64,000 bases of DNA. Origin: Desulfobacterales bacterium (GTDB lineage: Bacteria; Desulfobacterota; UBA8473). Positions 27,914-36,704 of this stretch are shown here, piece after piece. A program made the position numbers and the translations under genes. The notes under the pieces are model-generated. The model did not search any database, was not told where the DNA came from, and saw only the letters and a list, made by a program, of their open reading frames with translations. Every line of letters starts with the position of its first letter. Position 1 is the first letter of the stretch. The DNA lies in the NCBI GenBank assembly GCA_016209225.1, contig JACQWO010000069.1, positions 62,001 to 126,000 of the forward strand, read 5' to 3'.

Positions 27914-28768
27914 ATGAAGAAGATCGGGATCATTGCAAAGCCCAATAAGCCAGAGGCAATAGAGGTTACAAAAAGGCTTGTTGGATGGTTAGGTGAGCGT
28001 TCTATTGAGGTCTTTTTAGACAGCGCACTGGCTTCCTCAATTAAACACCCATATAGCTATGATATAGCCAGGATTCCTTCGTTGGTAGATATGATTATCG
28101 TGCTGGGTGGGGATGGAACCCTGCTCAGTGTTGCCAGGGCGATAGGCAACAGGAAGGTGCCTATCCTGGGGGTAAACCTGGGTGGGCTTGGGTTCCTCAC
28201 CGCCATAACCCTGGATGAATTGTACCCTGTTTTAGAAAGCGTTATTGGGGGTGACTACAAACTCAGCAATCGAACAGCGCTAAAAGTTAGTCTTCACCGT
28301 GAAGGGAAGAAGGCTGATAAATACAGGGTACTAAATGATGCAGTTATTAACAAAGGGGCTCTGGCCAGAATTATTGATTTAGAAATCAGTATAAATGGCA
28401 AGTATCTAACCACTTTTAAAGCCGATGGATTAATAATATGTACACCCACAGGTTCAACGGCCTATTCACTTTCTGCAGGAGGCCCTATTGTTTATCCCCC
28501 TCTGCACTCTGTAATAATCACCCCTATCTGTCCTCATACCCTTACCAACAGGCCCCTCATTTTACCAGACAATGTAACTATTGAAGTAATCCTTATCTCC
28601 AGGAATGAGGATGCGTTTTTAACCCTGGATGGTCAGGTAGGTTTTGCCTTCGATGCCGGCAGTATGCTGGAGATAAAAAAGGCAAAAACCCCTGTTTACC
28701 TTATAGAACCTCTCCATAAAAATTATTTCGAGGTTTTGAGAACAAAGCTGAAATGGGGAGAAAGATAA
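27914..28768 (+). CDS. nadK: NAD(+) kinase
   Basis: A 284-residue enzyme that phosphorylates NAD to NADP. The family motifs are IIVLGGDGTLLSVAR near residue 60, GVNLGGLGFLT near 90 and ICTPTGSTAYSLSAGGPIV near 180. The frame is open from 27881, but ATG 27914 gives the standard start MKKIGIIAKPNK with an AAGGG site about 10 bases upstream. recN follows after 10 bp, a pairing common in bacteria. Confidence 0.95.
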   Translation: MKKIGIIAKPNKPEAIEVTKRLVGWLGERSIEVFLDSALASSIKHPYSYDIARIPSLVDMIIVLGGDGTLLSVARAIGNRKVPILGVNLGGLGFLTAITLDELYPVLESVIGGDYKLSNRTALKVSLHREGKKADKYRVLNDAVINKGALARIIDLEISINGKYLTTFKADGLIICTPTGSTAYSLSAGGPIVYPPLHSVIITPICPHTLTNRPLILPDNVTIEVILISRNEDAFLTLDGQVGFAFDAGSMLEIKKAKTPVYLIEPLHKNYFEVLRTKLKWGER

Positions 28769-28778
28769 GCTAAAAGTA

Positions 28779-30497
28779 ATGCTGAGTGACCTTACTATTA
28801 AGAGTTTTGCCATAATTGATGAGTTAACCCTCTCCTTTTCCGAGGGTCTCAATGTACTCTCCGGTGAGACAGGAGCCGGCAAGTCCATAATAATCAATGC
28901 CATTAACCTGATTCAAGGCAGAAGGACATCTGCGGACATAATAAGAAGCGACGAGGAAGAGGCAATAGTAGATGCCCTTTTTGATATTTCTGATAACAAC
29001 ACAATCTTAAAGAAGATAGACGGGTTAGGAATTGCAAAAGAGGAAAGCCTGGTTATCAAACGAGTGATTTCTAACTCTGGTAAAAATAAGGTTTTTATAA
29101 ATGGGGGGTTGGCTACTCTGGGTACGCTTGCCGGAATAGGAGAGGACTTGATCGCCATCTCAGGACAGCATGAAAGCCAGTTGCTCCTCAATCCGGAAAG
29201 GCATATTGACATCCTTGATGACTTTGGCAGCCTCCATCCTCTTAGAGAAAGAGTAGGGACCCTTTTTAAGAGACTCCTTAAAATGAGAAATGAGCTGGTT
29301 GATCTTGCTCATGCTGCCAATAAGAGGACAGAAAGGGAATCCCTTCTGGATTTTCAATGGAATGAAATAGAAAGGGCAAATCTCAAGGTTGGAGAAGATG
29401 AAGATTTAAAGAGAGAGAAGGATATACTTATAAATTCAGAGAAACTCCTGGAGTATTCTAACCATGCCTATAATACCATTTATGGAGCAAAAGAATCTGT
29501 GTTGGAGAATCTAAAAGCGGTAAAAAACAACATCAAAGATATCTCCAGGATAGACAGTTCATTAGAAAAATTGCATGGTGCCATGGACTCCTCTGTCCTT
29601 GAACTGGAAGATATAGCCTTATCCCTTCGGGACTACGCCCAGAAGATAGAATTCGATCCTGCTAGATTGGAGGAAGTAGAACAGAGACTTCTGGAGGTCA
29701 GTAAACTGAAGAAGAAGTATGGTTCCACAATAGATGAGATTATTCAATATAAGGATAGAATACAAAGAGAACTAAAGGATATTTCAAACAGTGAAGACAC
29801 TATAACCAACCTTAAGAATGAACTCCATGATACAGAGATTGAAATACTGAAGATGGCAGAGGATCTCTCGGATAAGAGGAGAACCACAGCAGAAAAATTG
29901 AAAAACAGCATTGAGAAAGAATTGTGGTCGGTGGGGATGGAGAAAACTGTATTTGAGGTAGGCATTAAAAACCACCGTTTTTCCACCAAGGGTAATTTGG
30001 ATGAAAATGTAGATATAGGCGACCTTAGGATTACCGGTAAGGGGATAGATGATGTTGAATTTCTATTATCCCCCAATCCAGGGGAATCTCCCAAAGCCCT
30101 TTCCAGGATTGCATCAGGAGGGGAGTTGTCAAGGGTTATCCTTGCCTTAAAGAGTATATTGGCACAAAAGGGTGGGGTAGAGACATTGATCTTCGACGAA
30201 GTAGATGCAGGTATTGGCGGAAGGGTAGCCGATATAGTGGGACAAAAACTCAAATCTCTCTCAAGGTTTCATCAGGTTATTTGTATTACCCATCTGCCGC
30301 AGATTGCCCGCTTTGCAGATACCCATTACAACATAAGCAAGAAGGTCAAAGATGGTAGGACTGCTACATCGGTGAGGAGATTGGATAAGGAGGAGAGGAT
30401 AGGCGAGATTGCACGAATGCTTGCTGGAGCGGAGATTACTGAAACGGTTAGAGAGCATGCCAGAGAGATGATAGAGACTATGAACATAGGTAGTTAA
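28779..30497 (+). CDS. recN: DNA repair protein RecN
   Basis: A 572-residue SMC-like ATPase for double-strand break repair. Walker A GETGAGKS is at residues 29-36. A coiled-coil middle spans about 155-370 and contains the zinc-hook-like turn region. The C-terminal head has GGELSRVILALKSIL and Walker B ETLIFDEVDAGIGGRVAD near 470. ISGQHESQLLLNPERH around 128 is typical of RecN. It follows nadK and precedes the methylmalonyl-CoA epimerase gene by 19 bp. Confidence 0.96.
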   Translation: MLSDLTIKSFAIIDELTLSFSEGLNVLSGETGAGKSIIINAINLIQGRRTSADIIRSDEEEAIVDALFDISDNNTILKKIDGLGIAKEESLVIKRVISNSGKNKVFINGGLATLGTLAGIGEDLIAISGQHESQLLLNPERHIDILDDFGSLHPLRERVGTLFKRLLKMRNELVDLAHAANKRTERESLLDFQWNEIERANLKVGEDEDLKREKDILINSEKLLEYSNHAYNTIYGAKESVLENLKAVKNNIKDISRIDSSLEKLHGAMDSSVLELEDIALSLRDYAQKIEFDPARLEEVEQRLLEVSKLKKKYGSTIDEIIQYKDRIQRELKDISNSEDTITNLKNELHDTEIEILKMAEDLSDKRRTTAEKLKNSIEKELWSVGMEKTVFEVGIKNHRFSTKGNLDENVDIGDLRITGKGIDDVEFLLSPNPGESPKALSRIASGGELSRVILALKSILAQKGGVETLIFDEVDAGIGGRVADIVGQKLKSLSRFHQVICITHLPQIARFADTHYNISKKVKDGRTATSVRRLDKEERIGEIARMLAGAEITETVREHAREMIETMNIGS

Positions 30498-30516
30498 TTA
30501 CCGAAAAGGAGTAGAG

Positions 30517-30924
30517 TTGATGATAAAAAAGATAAACCATGTAGGGGTAGCCGTTAAAGACCTTGACAAAGCGGTTTCTTTGTTTGAGAATGCCTTTGGT
30601 GCAAAAGTAATATTCCGAAAGGTCTTCGAGGATCAGAAACTGGAATCCGCCATGGTTTCCATGGGGGAAAACAGGTTTGAGCTTTCGCAGACGATCGATC
30701 CTGACGGTGTTATGGGGAAATTTATCGAAAGTAGGGGAGAAGGCATCCACCACGTATCGCTGCAAGTGGAAGATATGGAAAAGGCAATAGCTCACTTTGA
30801 AAACCAGGGACTAAAGGTTGTTGGAAAGGGTACTGTGGGTTCGGGGGGGAACAAGATCTGTTTTCTGCATCCGAAAGATATTTTTGGTGTTCTTATTGAG
30901 ATTATAGAGCCGGCAAAGGGTTGA
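30517..30924 (+). CDS. mce: Methylmalonyl-CoA epimerase
   Basis: A 135-residue VOC-fold metalloenzyme that interconverts the R and S forms of methylmalonyl-CoA. Metal-site and fold motifs are visible in INHVGVAVKDLDKAVSLFEN, GEGIHHVSLQVEDMEKAI and FGVLIEIIEP. Length and motifs match the family. It connects propionyl/methylmalonyl-CoA metabolism with the succinyl-CoA ligase at 8988-11043 and starts the acyl-CoA gene cluster that extends to 40037. Confidence 0.92.
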   Translation: MMIKKINHVGVAVKDLDKAVSLFENAFGAKVIFRKVFEDQKLESAMVSMGENRFELSQTIDPDGVMGKFIESRGEGIHHVSLQVEDMEKAIAHFENQGLKVVGKGTVGSGGNKICFLHPKDIFGVLIEIIEPAKG

Positions 30925-30948
30925 TTCTATCTGGAAGGAGGAGGAAAG

Positions 30949-32091
30949 ATGTGTATCGAGTTTACTGAAGAACAGAAGATCCTGAGGGATACCCTGAGAA
31001 AGTTGGGGAAGGACAAGCTGGAAAGGCTTACCGTTGAGAGCGACAGAGCGGATAAATTCGACCATGAAAGCCTTAGATTGTTAAAGGAAATCGGCATATT
31101 TGGGCTGCCTGCCCCTGTTAAGTACGGTGGCTCTGAGGCAAATGCTACTACCCTGACCATAGTCCTTGAGGAACTGGGATACTTCAGTCCCTCAATGGCT
31201 TGTACCCTTATCGGCCATTTAGCCCTGGTTCGTCCTCTATTCCTCGGAGGGAATGAATTCCTGGCGGAAAGATACTTTACGAAGATGGCAAACGAGGAAT
31301 TGGGTGCTTTTTGTCTCACAGAACCGGGGGCAGGATCTGACGCAGCATCATTGAAAACAAAGGCTTCCCTGGAAGGTGATGAGTGGGTTATCAACGGAAC
31401 CAAATGTTTTATAACCAGCGGTGGTGTAGCAGATTTTTACGGGGTATGGGCCGTCACAGGTCCAGGCAAAGGAGCGGATGGGATATCCCTTTTTTACGTG
31501 GACAAGGATGCTAAGGGACTCTCCGTTGGAAAGATAGAAGAGAAGATGGGCATGAGGGGTTCCCAGACGGCTGAGATGATTTTTGAGGATGTGAGGGTGA
31601 CAAAGGAATATATGTGTGGTGGTGTTGGGAAAGGATTAAAGCTTGCCTTTGAAGGATTAGACCTGGTCAGGTGTGGTTTGGGAGGGGTTTCCTGCGGGTT
31701 GGCTCAGGCTGCCCTTGATCAGGCCATTCAGTACATGAAAGAAAGGCACCAATTTGGAAGGCCGATTGCCCAGTTTCAGGCACTCCAGTTTATGGTTGCA
31801 AATATGGCGATGAATATAGAGGCGGCACGGGCATTGACTTATCAGACGGCGTCCTTGTATGATTCGGGCTATCATGGGATCGACTTAATTACAAAGGCAT
31901 CCATGGCAAAATGTTTTGCTTCAGATCTGTGCATGAGGGTAACAACCGATGTGGTTCAGATATTCGGCGGCTATGGTTACATGAAGGATTACCCTGTAGA
32001 GAGGATGATGAGGGATGCAAAGCTCCTTTCGATTGTTGAAGGGACAAGCCAGATTCATCATCATATAATAGCAAGAAATTTGTTCAGTTGA
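30949..32091 (+). CDS. Acyl-CoA dehydrogenase (first)
   Basis: A 380-residue FAD enzyme that introduces a 2,3 double bond into acyl-CoA. Signatures are AFCLTEPGAGSDAASL near 122, KCFITSGGVADFYGVWA, RHQFGRPIAQFQALQF and the C-terminal DVVQIFGGYGYMKDYPVERM. The catalytic base Glu is probably that in IVEGTSQIH. It shares under half of its sequence with the second dehydrogenase downstream, so the two probably act on different substrates or as partners. Ribosome site GGAGGAGG precedes ATG 30949. Confidence 0.92.
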   Translation: MCIEFTEEQKILRDTLRKLGKDKLERLTVESDRADKFDHESLRLLKEIGIFGLPAPVKYGGSEANATTLTIVLEELGYFSPSMACTLIGHLALVRPLFLGGNEFLAERYFTKMANEELGAFCLTEPGAGSDAASLKTKASLEGDEWVINGTKCFITSGGVADFYGVWAVTGPGKGADGISLFYVDKDAKGLSVGKIEEKMGMRGSQTAEMIFEDVRVTKEYMCGGVGKGLKLAFEGLDLVRCGLGGVSCGLAQAALDQAIQYMKERHQFGRPIAQFQALQFMVANMAMNIEAARALTYQTASLYDSGYHGIDLITKASMAKCFASDLCMRVTTDVVQIFGGYGYMKDYPVERMMRDAKLLSIVEGTSQIHHHIIARNLFS

Positions 32092-32185
32092 TTATTGCTC
32101 AGTTGTCAGGGGTCAGGTTTCAGGAAAAGGTTTGACTGACAGCTGATCCCCGACCCCTGTAAAAATTTACAAAAGGAGGTTTTTA

Positions 32186-33337
32186 ATGGATTTTGAATTA
32201 ACGGAAGAGCAGAAGATTCTTCAGGATACCGTCAAGAAATTTATGGACAAAGAAGTAGCGCCTTTGGTTGATGAGTACGAGAAAAAGAAAGAGATGCCCA
32301 GAGATCTTATTAAGAAGCTCATCCCTTTGGGATATGTTGGTGCCCTGGTACCGCCGGAATATGGTGGCTTAGGGCTTGACTATATATCTCTTGGAATACT
32401 TATGGAGGAGGCCGGCAGAACATGGGGAGCCCTTAGAATAATGGCAAATGGTCCATTAAACCTGATCCCCTATACCATTTGCGTAAACGGTACAGAGGAG
32501 CAGAAGAAGAGATTCATCCCGTCCCTGCTCTCTGCGGACAAAACCGCCTTCCTTGCCATAACCGAGCCCAATGTTGGATCTGATGCATCAGGTATAGAGA
32601 CGAGGGCGGACCTGCAGGGTGACCATTTTATTGTGAATGGTACTAAGATGTGGGTTACCAACGGCAGTACCGCTGATGTAGGGATTATATTTGCTTCTAC
32701 AGATAAGAGCAAAGGCCCTGCTGGAATATCTGCTTTTATCGTAGATAAGGAAGAGACTCCTTATTCAACTACGGATATAGAGAAGATGTTCGGGCATGCC
32801 ATGGTTGCGTCTGAGCTTGTGTTTGAAGATGCCAGGGTTCCCAAAGATAATATGTTTGGGCCGGAAGGGAAGGGTTTAAAGATAGCCCTTACAACCCTGA
32901 ATGAAGGAAGGCATAATGTTGCTATGGGTTCCGTAGGAATTGCACAGGCCTGTATCGATGCTTCGGTAAAATACGCTAAGGAAAGGAAGCAATTCGGTAA
33001 ACCCATCGGCAGCTTCCAACTGGTTCAGAAGCTAATAGTGGAGATGGTGGCCGACACCATGGCATCCCGTCTTTTGGGCTATCAGGCAGCCAAGTGTCTG
33101 GACACAGGCGGCAGGTGTGATAGATTTTGTTCTGTCGCAAAGCTTTTTGCCTGTGAGGCGGCCTTCAAAACTGCATCCAATGCCCTGCAGGTTCATGGGG
33201 GGTACGGTTACTCGAAGGAGTTCCCTATAGAACGGTATTTCAGGGATGCCAGAGGAGCGATGATTCCCGAGGGTACCACGGAGATTCAGACATTGATAAT
33301 AGGGAGAGATGTGCTGGGTATGTCTGCTATTAGGTGA
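32186..33337 (+). CDS. Acyl-CoA dehydrogenase (second)
   Basis: A 383-residue acyl-CoA dehydrogenase. LAITEPNVGSDASGIETRAD is in the FAD/substrate region, KMWVTNGSTADVGIIFAS follows, then KERKQFGKPIGSFQLVQKL. The end carries ALQVHGGYGYSKEFPIERY with IPEGTTEIQ bearing the likely catalytic Glu. The family electron acceptor is electron-transferring flavoprotein, which is not encoded here. AAAGGAGG precedes ATG 32186. It belongs with the upstream dehydrogenase and the downstream MaoC and SDR genes. Confidence 0.92.
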   Translation: MDFELTEEQKILQDTVKKFMDKEVAPLVDEYEKKKEMPRDLIKKLIPLGYVGALVPPEYGGLGLDYISLGILMEEAGRTWGALRIMANGPLNLIPYTICVNGTEEQKKRFIPSLLSADKTAFLAITEPNVGSDASGIETRADLQGDHFIVNGTKMWVTNGSTADVGIIFASTDKSKGPAGISAFIVDKEETPYSTTDIEKMFGHAMVASELVFEDARVPKDNMFGPEGKGLKIALTTLNEGRHNVAMGSVGIAQACIDASVKYAKERKQFGKPIGSFQLVQKLIVEMVADTMASRLLGYQAAKCLDTGGRCDRFCSVAKLFACEAAFKTASNALQVHGGYGYSKEFPIERYFRDARGAMIPEGTTEIQTLIIGRDVLGMSAIR

Positions 33338-33475
33338 TAAATTTATCTCTCACAGAGCACACAGAGGCACAGAGATAATCTCCGTGTTCTCTGCGGGCTC
33401 GAGCGACCAGCGGGAGTGGGTGAGAGAATATTAACCCTGTGATCAGATACAAAAAATAAAAGAAAGGAGTTTAAT
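33338..33475. repeat. Short repeat-bearing spacer
   Basis: Includes a CACAGAGCACACAGAGGCACAGAG tract of the same flavour as the GGCACAAAGGCACAGAG repeat family seen at 34736, 52762 and 61785. No gene is present. Confidence 0.45.
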
Positions 33476-33940
33476 ATGGCGAAAGAATCTGCACCAAGGT
33501 ACTGGGAAGACCTGGAGATCGGGGAAGAGTATACATCTCCCTCCCGAACTGTTACAGAGGCGGATGTTGTAAACTTTGCAGGGCTTTCCGGGGATTACAA
33601 CGAGCTTCACACAAGTGAAGAGTTTGGCAAGAGTACTATGTTTGGAACCAGGATAGCCCATGGGCTTCTGGGGTTATCTATTGCTTCGGGGCTCTTTACA
33701 CGTACAGAATTGTGCCAGCAAACAGCAAGGAACCTTATAGCCTTTCTCAGTTTGGAATGGAAGTTCAAAGGTCCTATCAAGATAGGCGATACTGTTACTG
33801 TAAAGGTTAAGATAATAGACAAGAAGGAGACGAAGAACCCTGAGAGAGGGGTCTTTGTATTAAAGAGAGAGCTGTATAACCAGAGGGGAGAAGTGGTTCA
33901 GGAAGGAGAAACCCCGCTAATGATAAAGAGGAAAAAATAG
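33476..33940 (+). CDS. MaoC-type enoyl-CoA hydratase
   Basis: A 154-residue single hot-dog-fold protein. The hydratase motif FAGLSGDYNELHTSEEFG provides the Asp and His catalytic pair, and FGTRIAHGLLGLSIASGL follows. It adds water to trans-2-enoyl-CoA to give the (R)-3-hydroxyacyl-CoA. It works logically between the dehydrogenases upstream and the SDR dehydrogenase starting 16 bp downstream. Confidence 0.92.
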   Translation: MAKESAPRYWEDLEIGEEYTSPSRTVTEADVVNFAGLSGDYNELHTSEEFGKSTMFGTRIAHGLLGLSIASGLFTRTELCQQTARNLIAFLSLEWKFKGPIKIGDTVTVKVKIIDKKETKNPERGVFVLKRELYNQRGEVVQEGETPLMIKRKK

Positions 33941-33956
33941 AAGGAGGATAAGTACA

Positions 33957-34700
33957 ATGAGAGTTAAAGATAAAGTAGCAGTTGTGACCGGTTCCGGAAG
34001 GGGCATAGGTGAGGCAACAGTACGCAGGCTTTCTGAAGAGGGGGCCAAGGTTGTAATTACTGACATAAATGAGGAAAATGCCATAAAGGTAGCAAATGAG
34101 ATAAAGGCTAAGGGTGGACAGGCTATAGGCGTAAAGTCGGATGTCACAAAAATAGACGAGGTAGAGGCCCTGATGAAAAAGGCTGTGGAAGAATTCGGAA
34201 AGCTGGATATCTTGGTAAACAACGCCGGGTTCAACAGGGATATGCTTATAAAGGACATGACAGAAAAGGACTGGGATGATGTTCTTGATACAGACCTTAA
34301 GGGGGCGTTTCTCTGTGCTAAATTTGCTACTAAATATATGGTAGAGCAGAAATACGGTAAGGTAGTAAATATTTCTTCCAGGGCATGGCACGGAAACCCT
34401 GGGCAGGCAAACTATTCATCTGCAAAGGCAGGGATAATAGGCCTTACCAAATCCATGGCATGGGAATTCGGCCGATTTAACATCAATGTGAATGCCATTG
34501 CTCCGGGTATAATTGCTACCGAGTTGATGAAGGGTCACCCAAAGTTTGAGATGATAAAGGAAAGACAACTGGCAAATATGCCCATTAAGAGGCTTGGAGA
34601 GCCGATAGACGTTGCCAACACAATCCTCTTTCTAGTGTCTGATGAGGCGAGTTTTATCTCAGGAGAGGTGATTCATGTGAGCGGAGGAAGGTTTGGTTGA
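33957..34700 (+). CDS. Short-chain dehydrogenase/reductase (FabG-like)
   Basis: A 247-residue NAD(P)-binding enzyme. TGSGRGIGEATV gives the Rossmann TGxxxGIG motif, NNAGFN the stabilising NAG, and YSSAKAG the catalytic YxxxK with the preceding serine in NISSRA. Ends with FLVSDEASFISGEVIHVSGG. It should oxidise the 3-hydroxyacyl-CoA formed by the MaoC hydratase (or reduce 3-ketoacyl groups). AAGGAGGATAAG precedes the ATG. Confidence 0.93.
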   Translation: MRVKDKVAVVTGSGRGIGEATVRRLSEEGAKVVITDINEENAIKVANEIKAKGGQAIGVKSDVTKIDEVEALMKKAVEEFGKLDILVNNAGFNRDMLIKDMTEKDWDDVLDTDLKGAFLCAKFATKYMVEQKYGKVVNISSRAWHGNPGQANYSSAKAGIIGLTKSMAWEFGRFNINVNAIAPGIIATELMKGHPKFEMIKERQLANMPIKRLGEPIDVANTILFLVSDEASFISGEVIHVSGGRFG

Positions 34701-34715
34701 TAGACAGCCTAAACA

Positions 34716-34866
34716 CCTGGGTAGTTATACAGAAAGTAACTACTCAGGTAGGCACAAAGGCACAGAGCGCCAAAGGCACAAAGTTAGGAAAAAACAACGA
34801 AACGACCCTGCTCTGCTTTGTGCCTATGTGCCTTTGCCACTTTGAGCCTGGGTAGTTATACAGAAA
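34716..34866 (+). repeat. GGCACAAAG repeat framed by a 20-bp direct repeat
   Basis: CCTGGGTAGTTATACAGAAA occurs at 34716-34735 and again at 34847-34866. The segment between carries AGGCACAAAGGCACAGAGCG at its left and the inverted CTTTGTGCCTATGTGCC at its right, so it can fold into a long hairpin. Related blocks lie at 52762-52920 and 61785-61889. Confidence 0.7.
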
Positions 34867-34886
34867 TTAATGAAGGAGGATGTTGG

Positions 34887-35339
34887 ATGACAACAGATAA
34901 TAATGCTTTGAGAGTTGATACGATAGGGAACCTCATAGATCCAAAGCTAAAACCCTTTATCAAATTGCCGGAGTCTCCCTCTGAAAAGCCTCATCTGATA
35001 GGAAGCAAGTGTAGCTCCTGTGGGGAGTATTTCTTCCCCAAGAGGGCTATCTGCCCAAACTGCCTTAAAGATGAGAAACCAGAGGACATACTCCTGGACA
35101 ATAAGGGGAAATTATATACCTACTGTATAGTGAAGGCAGCACCGTTGGGTTTTGATGCCCCCTATGCCATAGGATACGTAGATATCCCGGAAGGGCTGCG
35201 GATATTCTCACCCCTCACCGAGTGTGATAAAGGAAAGATAAAGATAGGTATGGATTTGGAGCTTATTGTTGACAAGATTCGTGAAGATGAGGCAGGTCAG
35301 GCGGTATACGGATACAAGTTTAAGCCTGTTTCCCTTTAA
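34887..35339 (+). CDS. DUF35 OB-fold protein with zinc ribbon (thiolase partner)
   Basis: A 150-residue acyl-CoA-binding protein of the DUF35 family. A rubredoxin-like zinc ribbon (CSSCGEYFFPKRAICPNC, about residues 47-64) is followed by an OB-fold domain (AIGYVDIPEGLRIFSPLTEC). The open frame extends to 34818, but ATG 34887 follows AAGGAGGATGTTGG and gives the natural start. Such proteins form complexes with SCP-x/lipid-transfer-type thiolases or Ltp-type aldolases. The thiolase gene lies just downstream (35512), supporting that role. Confidence 0.87.
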   Translation: MTTDNNALRVDTIGNLIDPKLKPFIKLPESPSEKPHLIGSKCSSCGEYFFPKRAICPNCLKDEKPEDILLDNKGKLYTYCIVKAAPLGFDAPYAIGYVDIPEGLRIFSPLTECDKGKIKIGMDLELIVDKIREDEAGQAVYGYKFKPVSL

Positions 35340-35346
35340 TAAGTTG

Positions 35347-35498
35347 ATCCTGAAAAATGAAAAGTTTCCTTTGGAGCGAACATGAGCAGGATCATTAAAT
35401 CGTTTACAGTTGACAGTTCGCAGTTAACCGTGAACCGTGAACAGTTTTTAAAACCTGAACCAGAGAGCGGAAAAGGGAATTTTTTAATATGAACTAAT
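35347..35498 (+). repeat. Palindromic repeat family C, variant copy
   Basis: The left arm ATGAAAAGTTTCCTTTGGAG and right arm GCGGAAAAGGGAATTTTTTA are those of the element at 45372-45571. The middle differs: instead of the shared core it holds a GTTCACGG-type repeat tract. The arms form an inverted repeat (TTTCCTTT with AAAGGGAA). Confidence 0.65.
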
Positions 35499-35511
35499 AA
35501 GGAGTCGAATT

Positions 35512-36684
35512 ATGAGAACTGTGTATATTATTGGTGTAGGGATGACCAAATTCGGGAGATTTCCTGAATCCAATGTTATAGAACTGGGAAGAACAGCAGC
35601 CTTGAATGCCTTACGAGACGCCGGTATCAATAAGAAGGATATACAGGTCGCCTATGCGGGACATGCCAGAACAGGGCAGCTTTACAATAGAGAATGCGGG
35701 GTTGGGCAGTCTATTCTCTGGGAGTTGGGTATTTCCGGAATCCCTATAAGCAGTGTGGGAAATTTTTGCTCAAGCGGTTCCACTGCCCTGAGGGAGGCGT
35801 GGATGGCCGTGGGTACAGGGATGTATGATGTAGCTTTTGCCATTGGTGTGGAAAAACTCACGGGGAGAGCAGGGAAAGGGCGTCCTCTGACCTCTGACGG
35901 GGTAGAGTTGCTCACGGTGATGGGTTTCAGTCCCCCCATCTATTTTGGAAATGTTGCAACCCGTCATATGGCTGACTACGGCACGACCCCTGAGCAGTTC
36001 GCCATGGTTGCCGTAAAAAACCGCAAGAATGCAGGCCCCAACCCTCGCTGCCAGTATAAAGACCCCATAACGGTAGAAGAGGTTCTGAATTCTCCGGTTA
36101 TAGTAGAGCCTTTGACTCTCTTAAACTGCTGCCCCACTACCGATGGGTCTGCTGCGGTAATCCTCTGCAGCAAAGAGGTTGTTAGTAGATATACCAGCAA
36201 ACCTATCGAGATAGCAGCCTCTGCCCTGCGATCAGGCCCCTATAAGAAATGCAAGGACATCACCACCTTCGGGTCCGACCGTCTGTCGGCATCAGATGCT
36301 TATGAGACTGCCGGTATTGGTCCTGAGGATATTGATTTTGCGGAGGTCCATGATTGTTTTACTATAGCTGAGATCATTCACTATGAAGACTTTGGGTTTT
36401 GCAAAAAAGGGGAGGGTGGAAGATTTGTTGAAGAAGGAATGGCAGATATGGGCGGGAAATTACCGGTAAGCCCCAGCGGTGGGCTGATGTCCAGAGGGCA
36501 CCCTATAGGAGCCACTGGCCTTGCCCAGGTAGCTGAAGCGGTATGGCAGCTCCGAGGTGTTGCTGAAAACCAGGTGGAAGGGGCAAAGGTAGCTTTTACC
36601 CACTGTGCCGGAGGGTTTCAAGATACTATCGAACTGGGTGATGTTCAGTCCAGTGCAGTAACCATACTCAAGAGGGGTTGGTAA
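35512..36684 (+). CDS. Thiolase-family protein (SCP-x/lipid-transfer type)
   Basis: A 390-residue thiolase-fold enzyme. The nucleophilic Cys is in GNFCSSGSTALREAW (about residue 86). FAEVHDCFTIAEIIHYEDFG is characteristic of the SCP-x group, and MSRGHPIGATGLAQVAEA and THCAGG supply the other catalytic elements. It should cleave 3-ketoacyl-CoA with CoA, or act as a retro-aldolase as the Ltp group does. Pairing with a DUF35 protein upstream fits both. The CoA-transferase gene begins 20 bp downstream. Confidence 0.9.
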   Translation: MRTVYIIGVGMTKFGRFPESNVIELGRTAALNALRDAGINKKDIQVAYAGHARTGQLYNRECGVGQSILWELGISGIPISSVGNFCSSGSTALREAWMAVGTGMYDVAFAIGVEKLTGRAGKGRPLTSDGVELLTVMGFSPPIYFGNVATRHMADYGTTPEQFAMVAVKNRKNAGPNPRCQYKDPITVEEVLNSPVIVEPLTLLNCCPTTDGSAAVILCSKEVVSRYTSKPIEIAASALRSGPYKKCKDITTFGSDRLSASDAYETAGIGPEDIDFAEVHDCFTIAEIIHYEDFGFCKKGEGGRFVEEGMADMGGKLPVSPSGGLMSRGHPIGATGLAQVAEAVWQLRGVAENQVEGAKVAFTHCAGGFQDTIELGDVQSSAVTILKRGW

Positions 36685-36704
36685 AGAAAGGCTAGCAGGC
36701 AACA

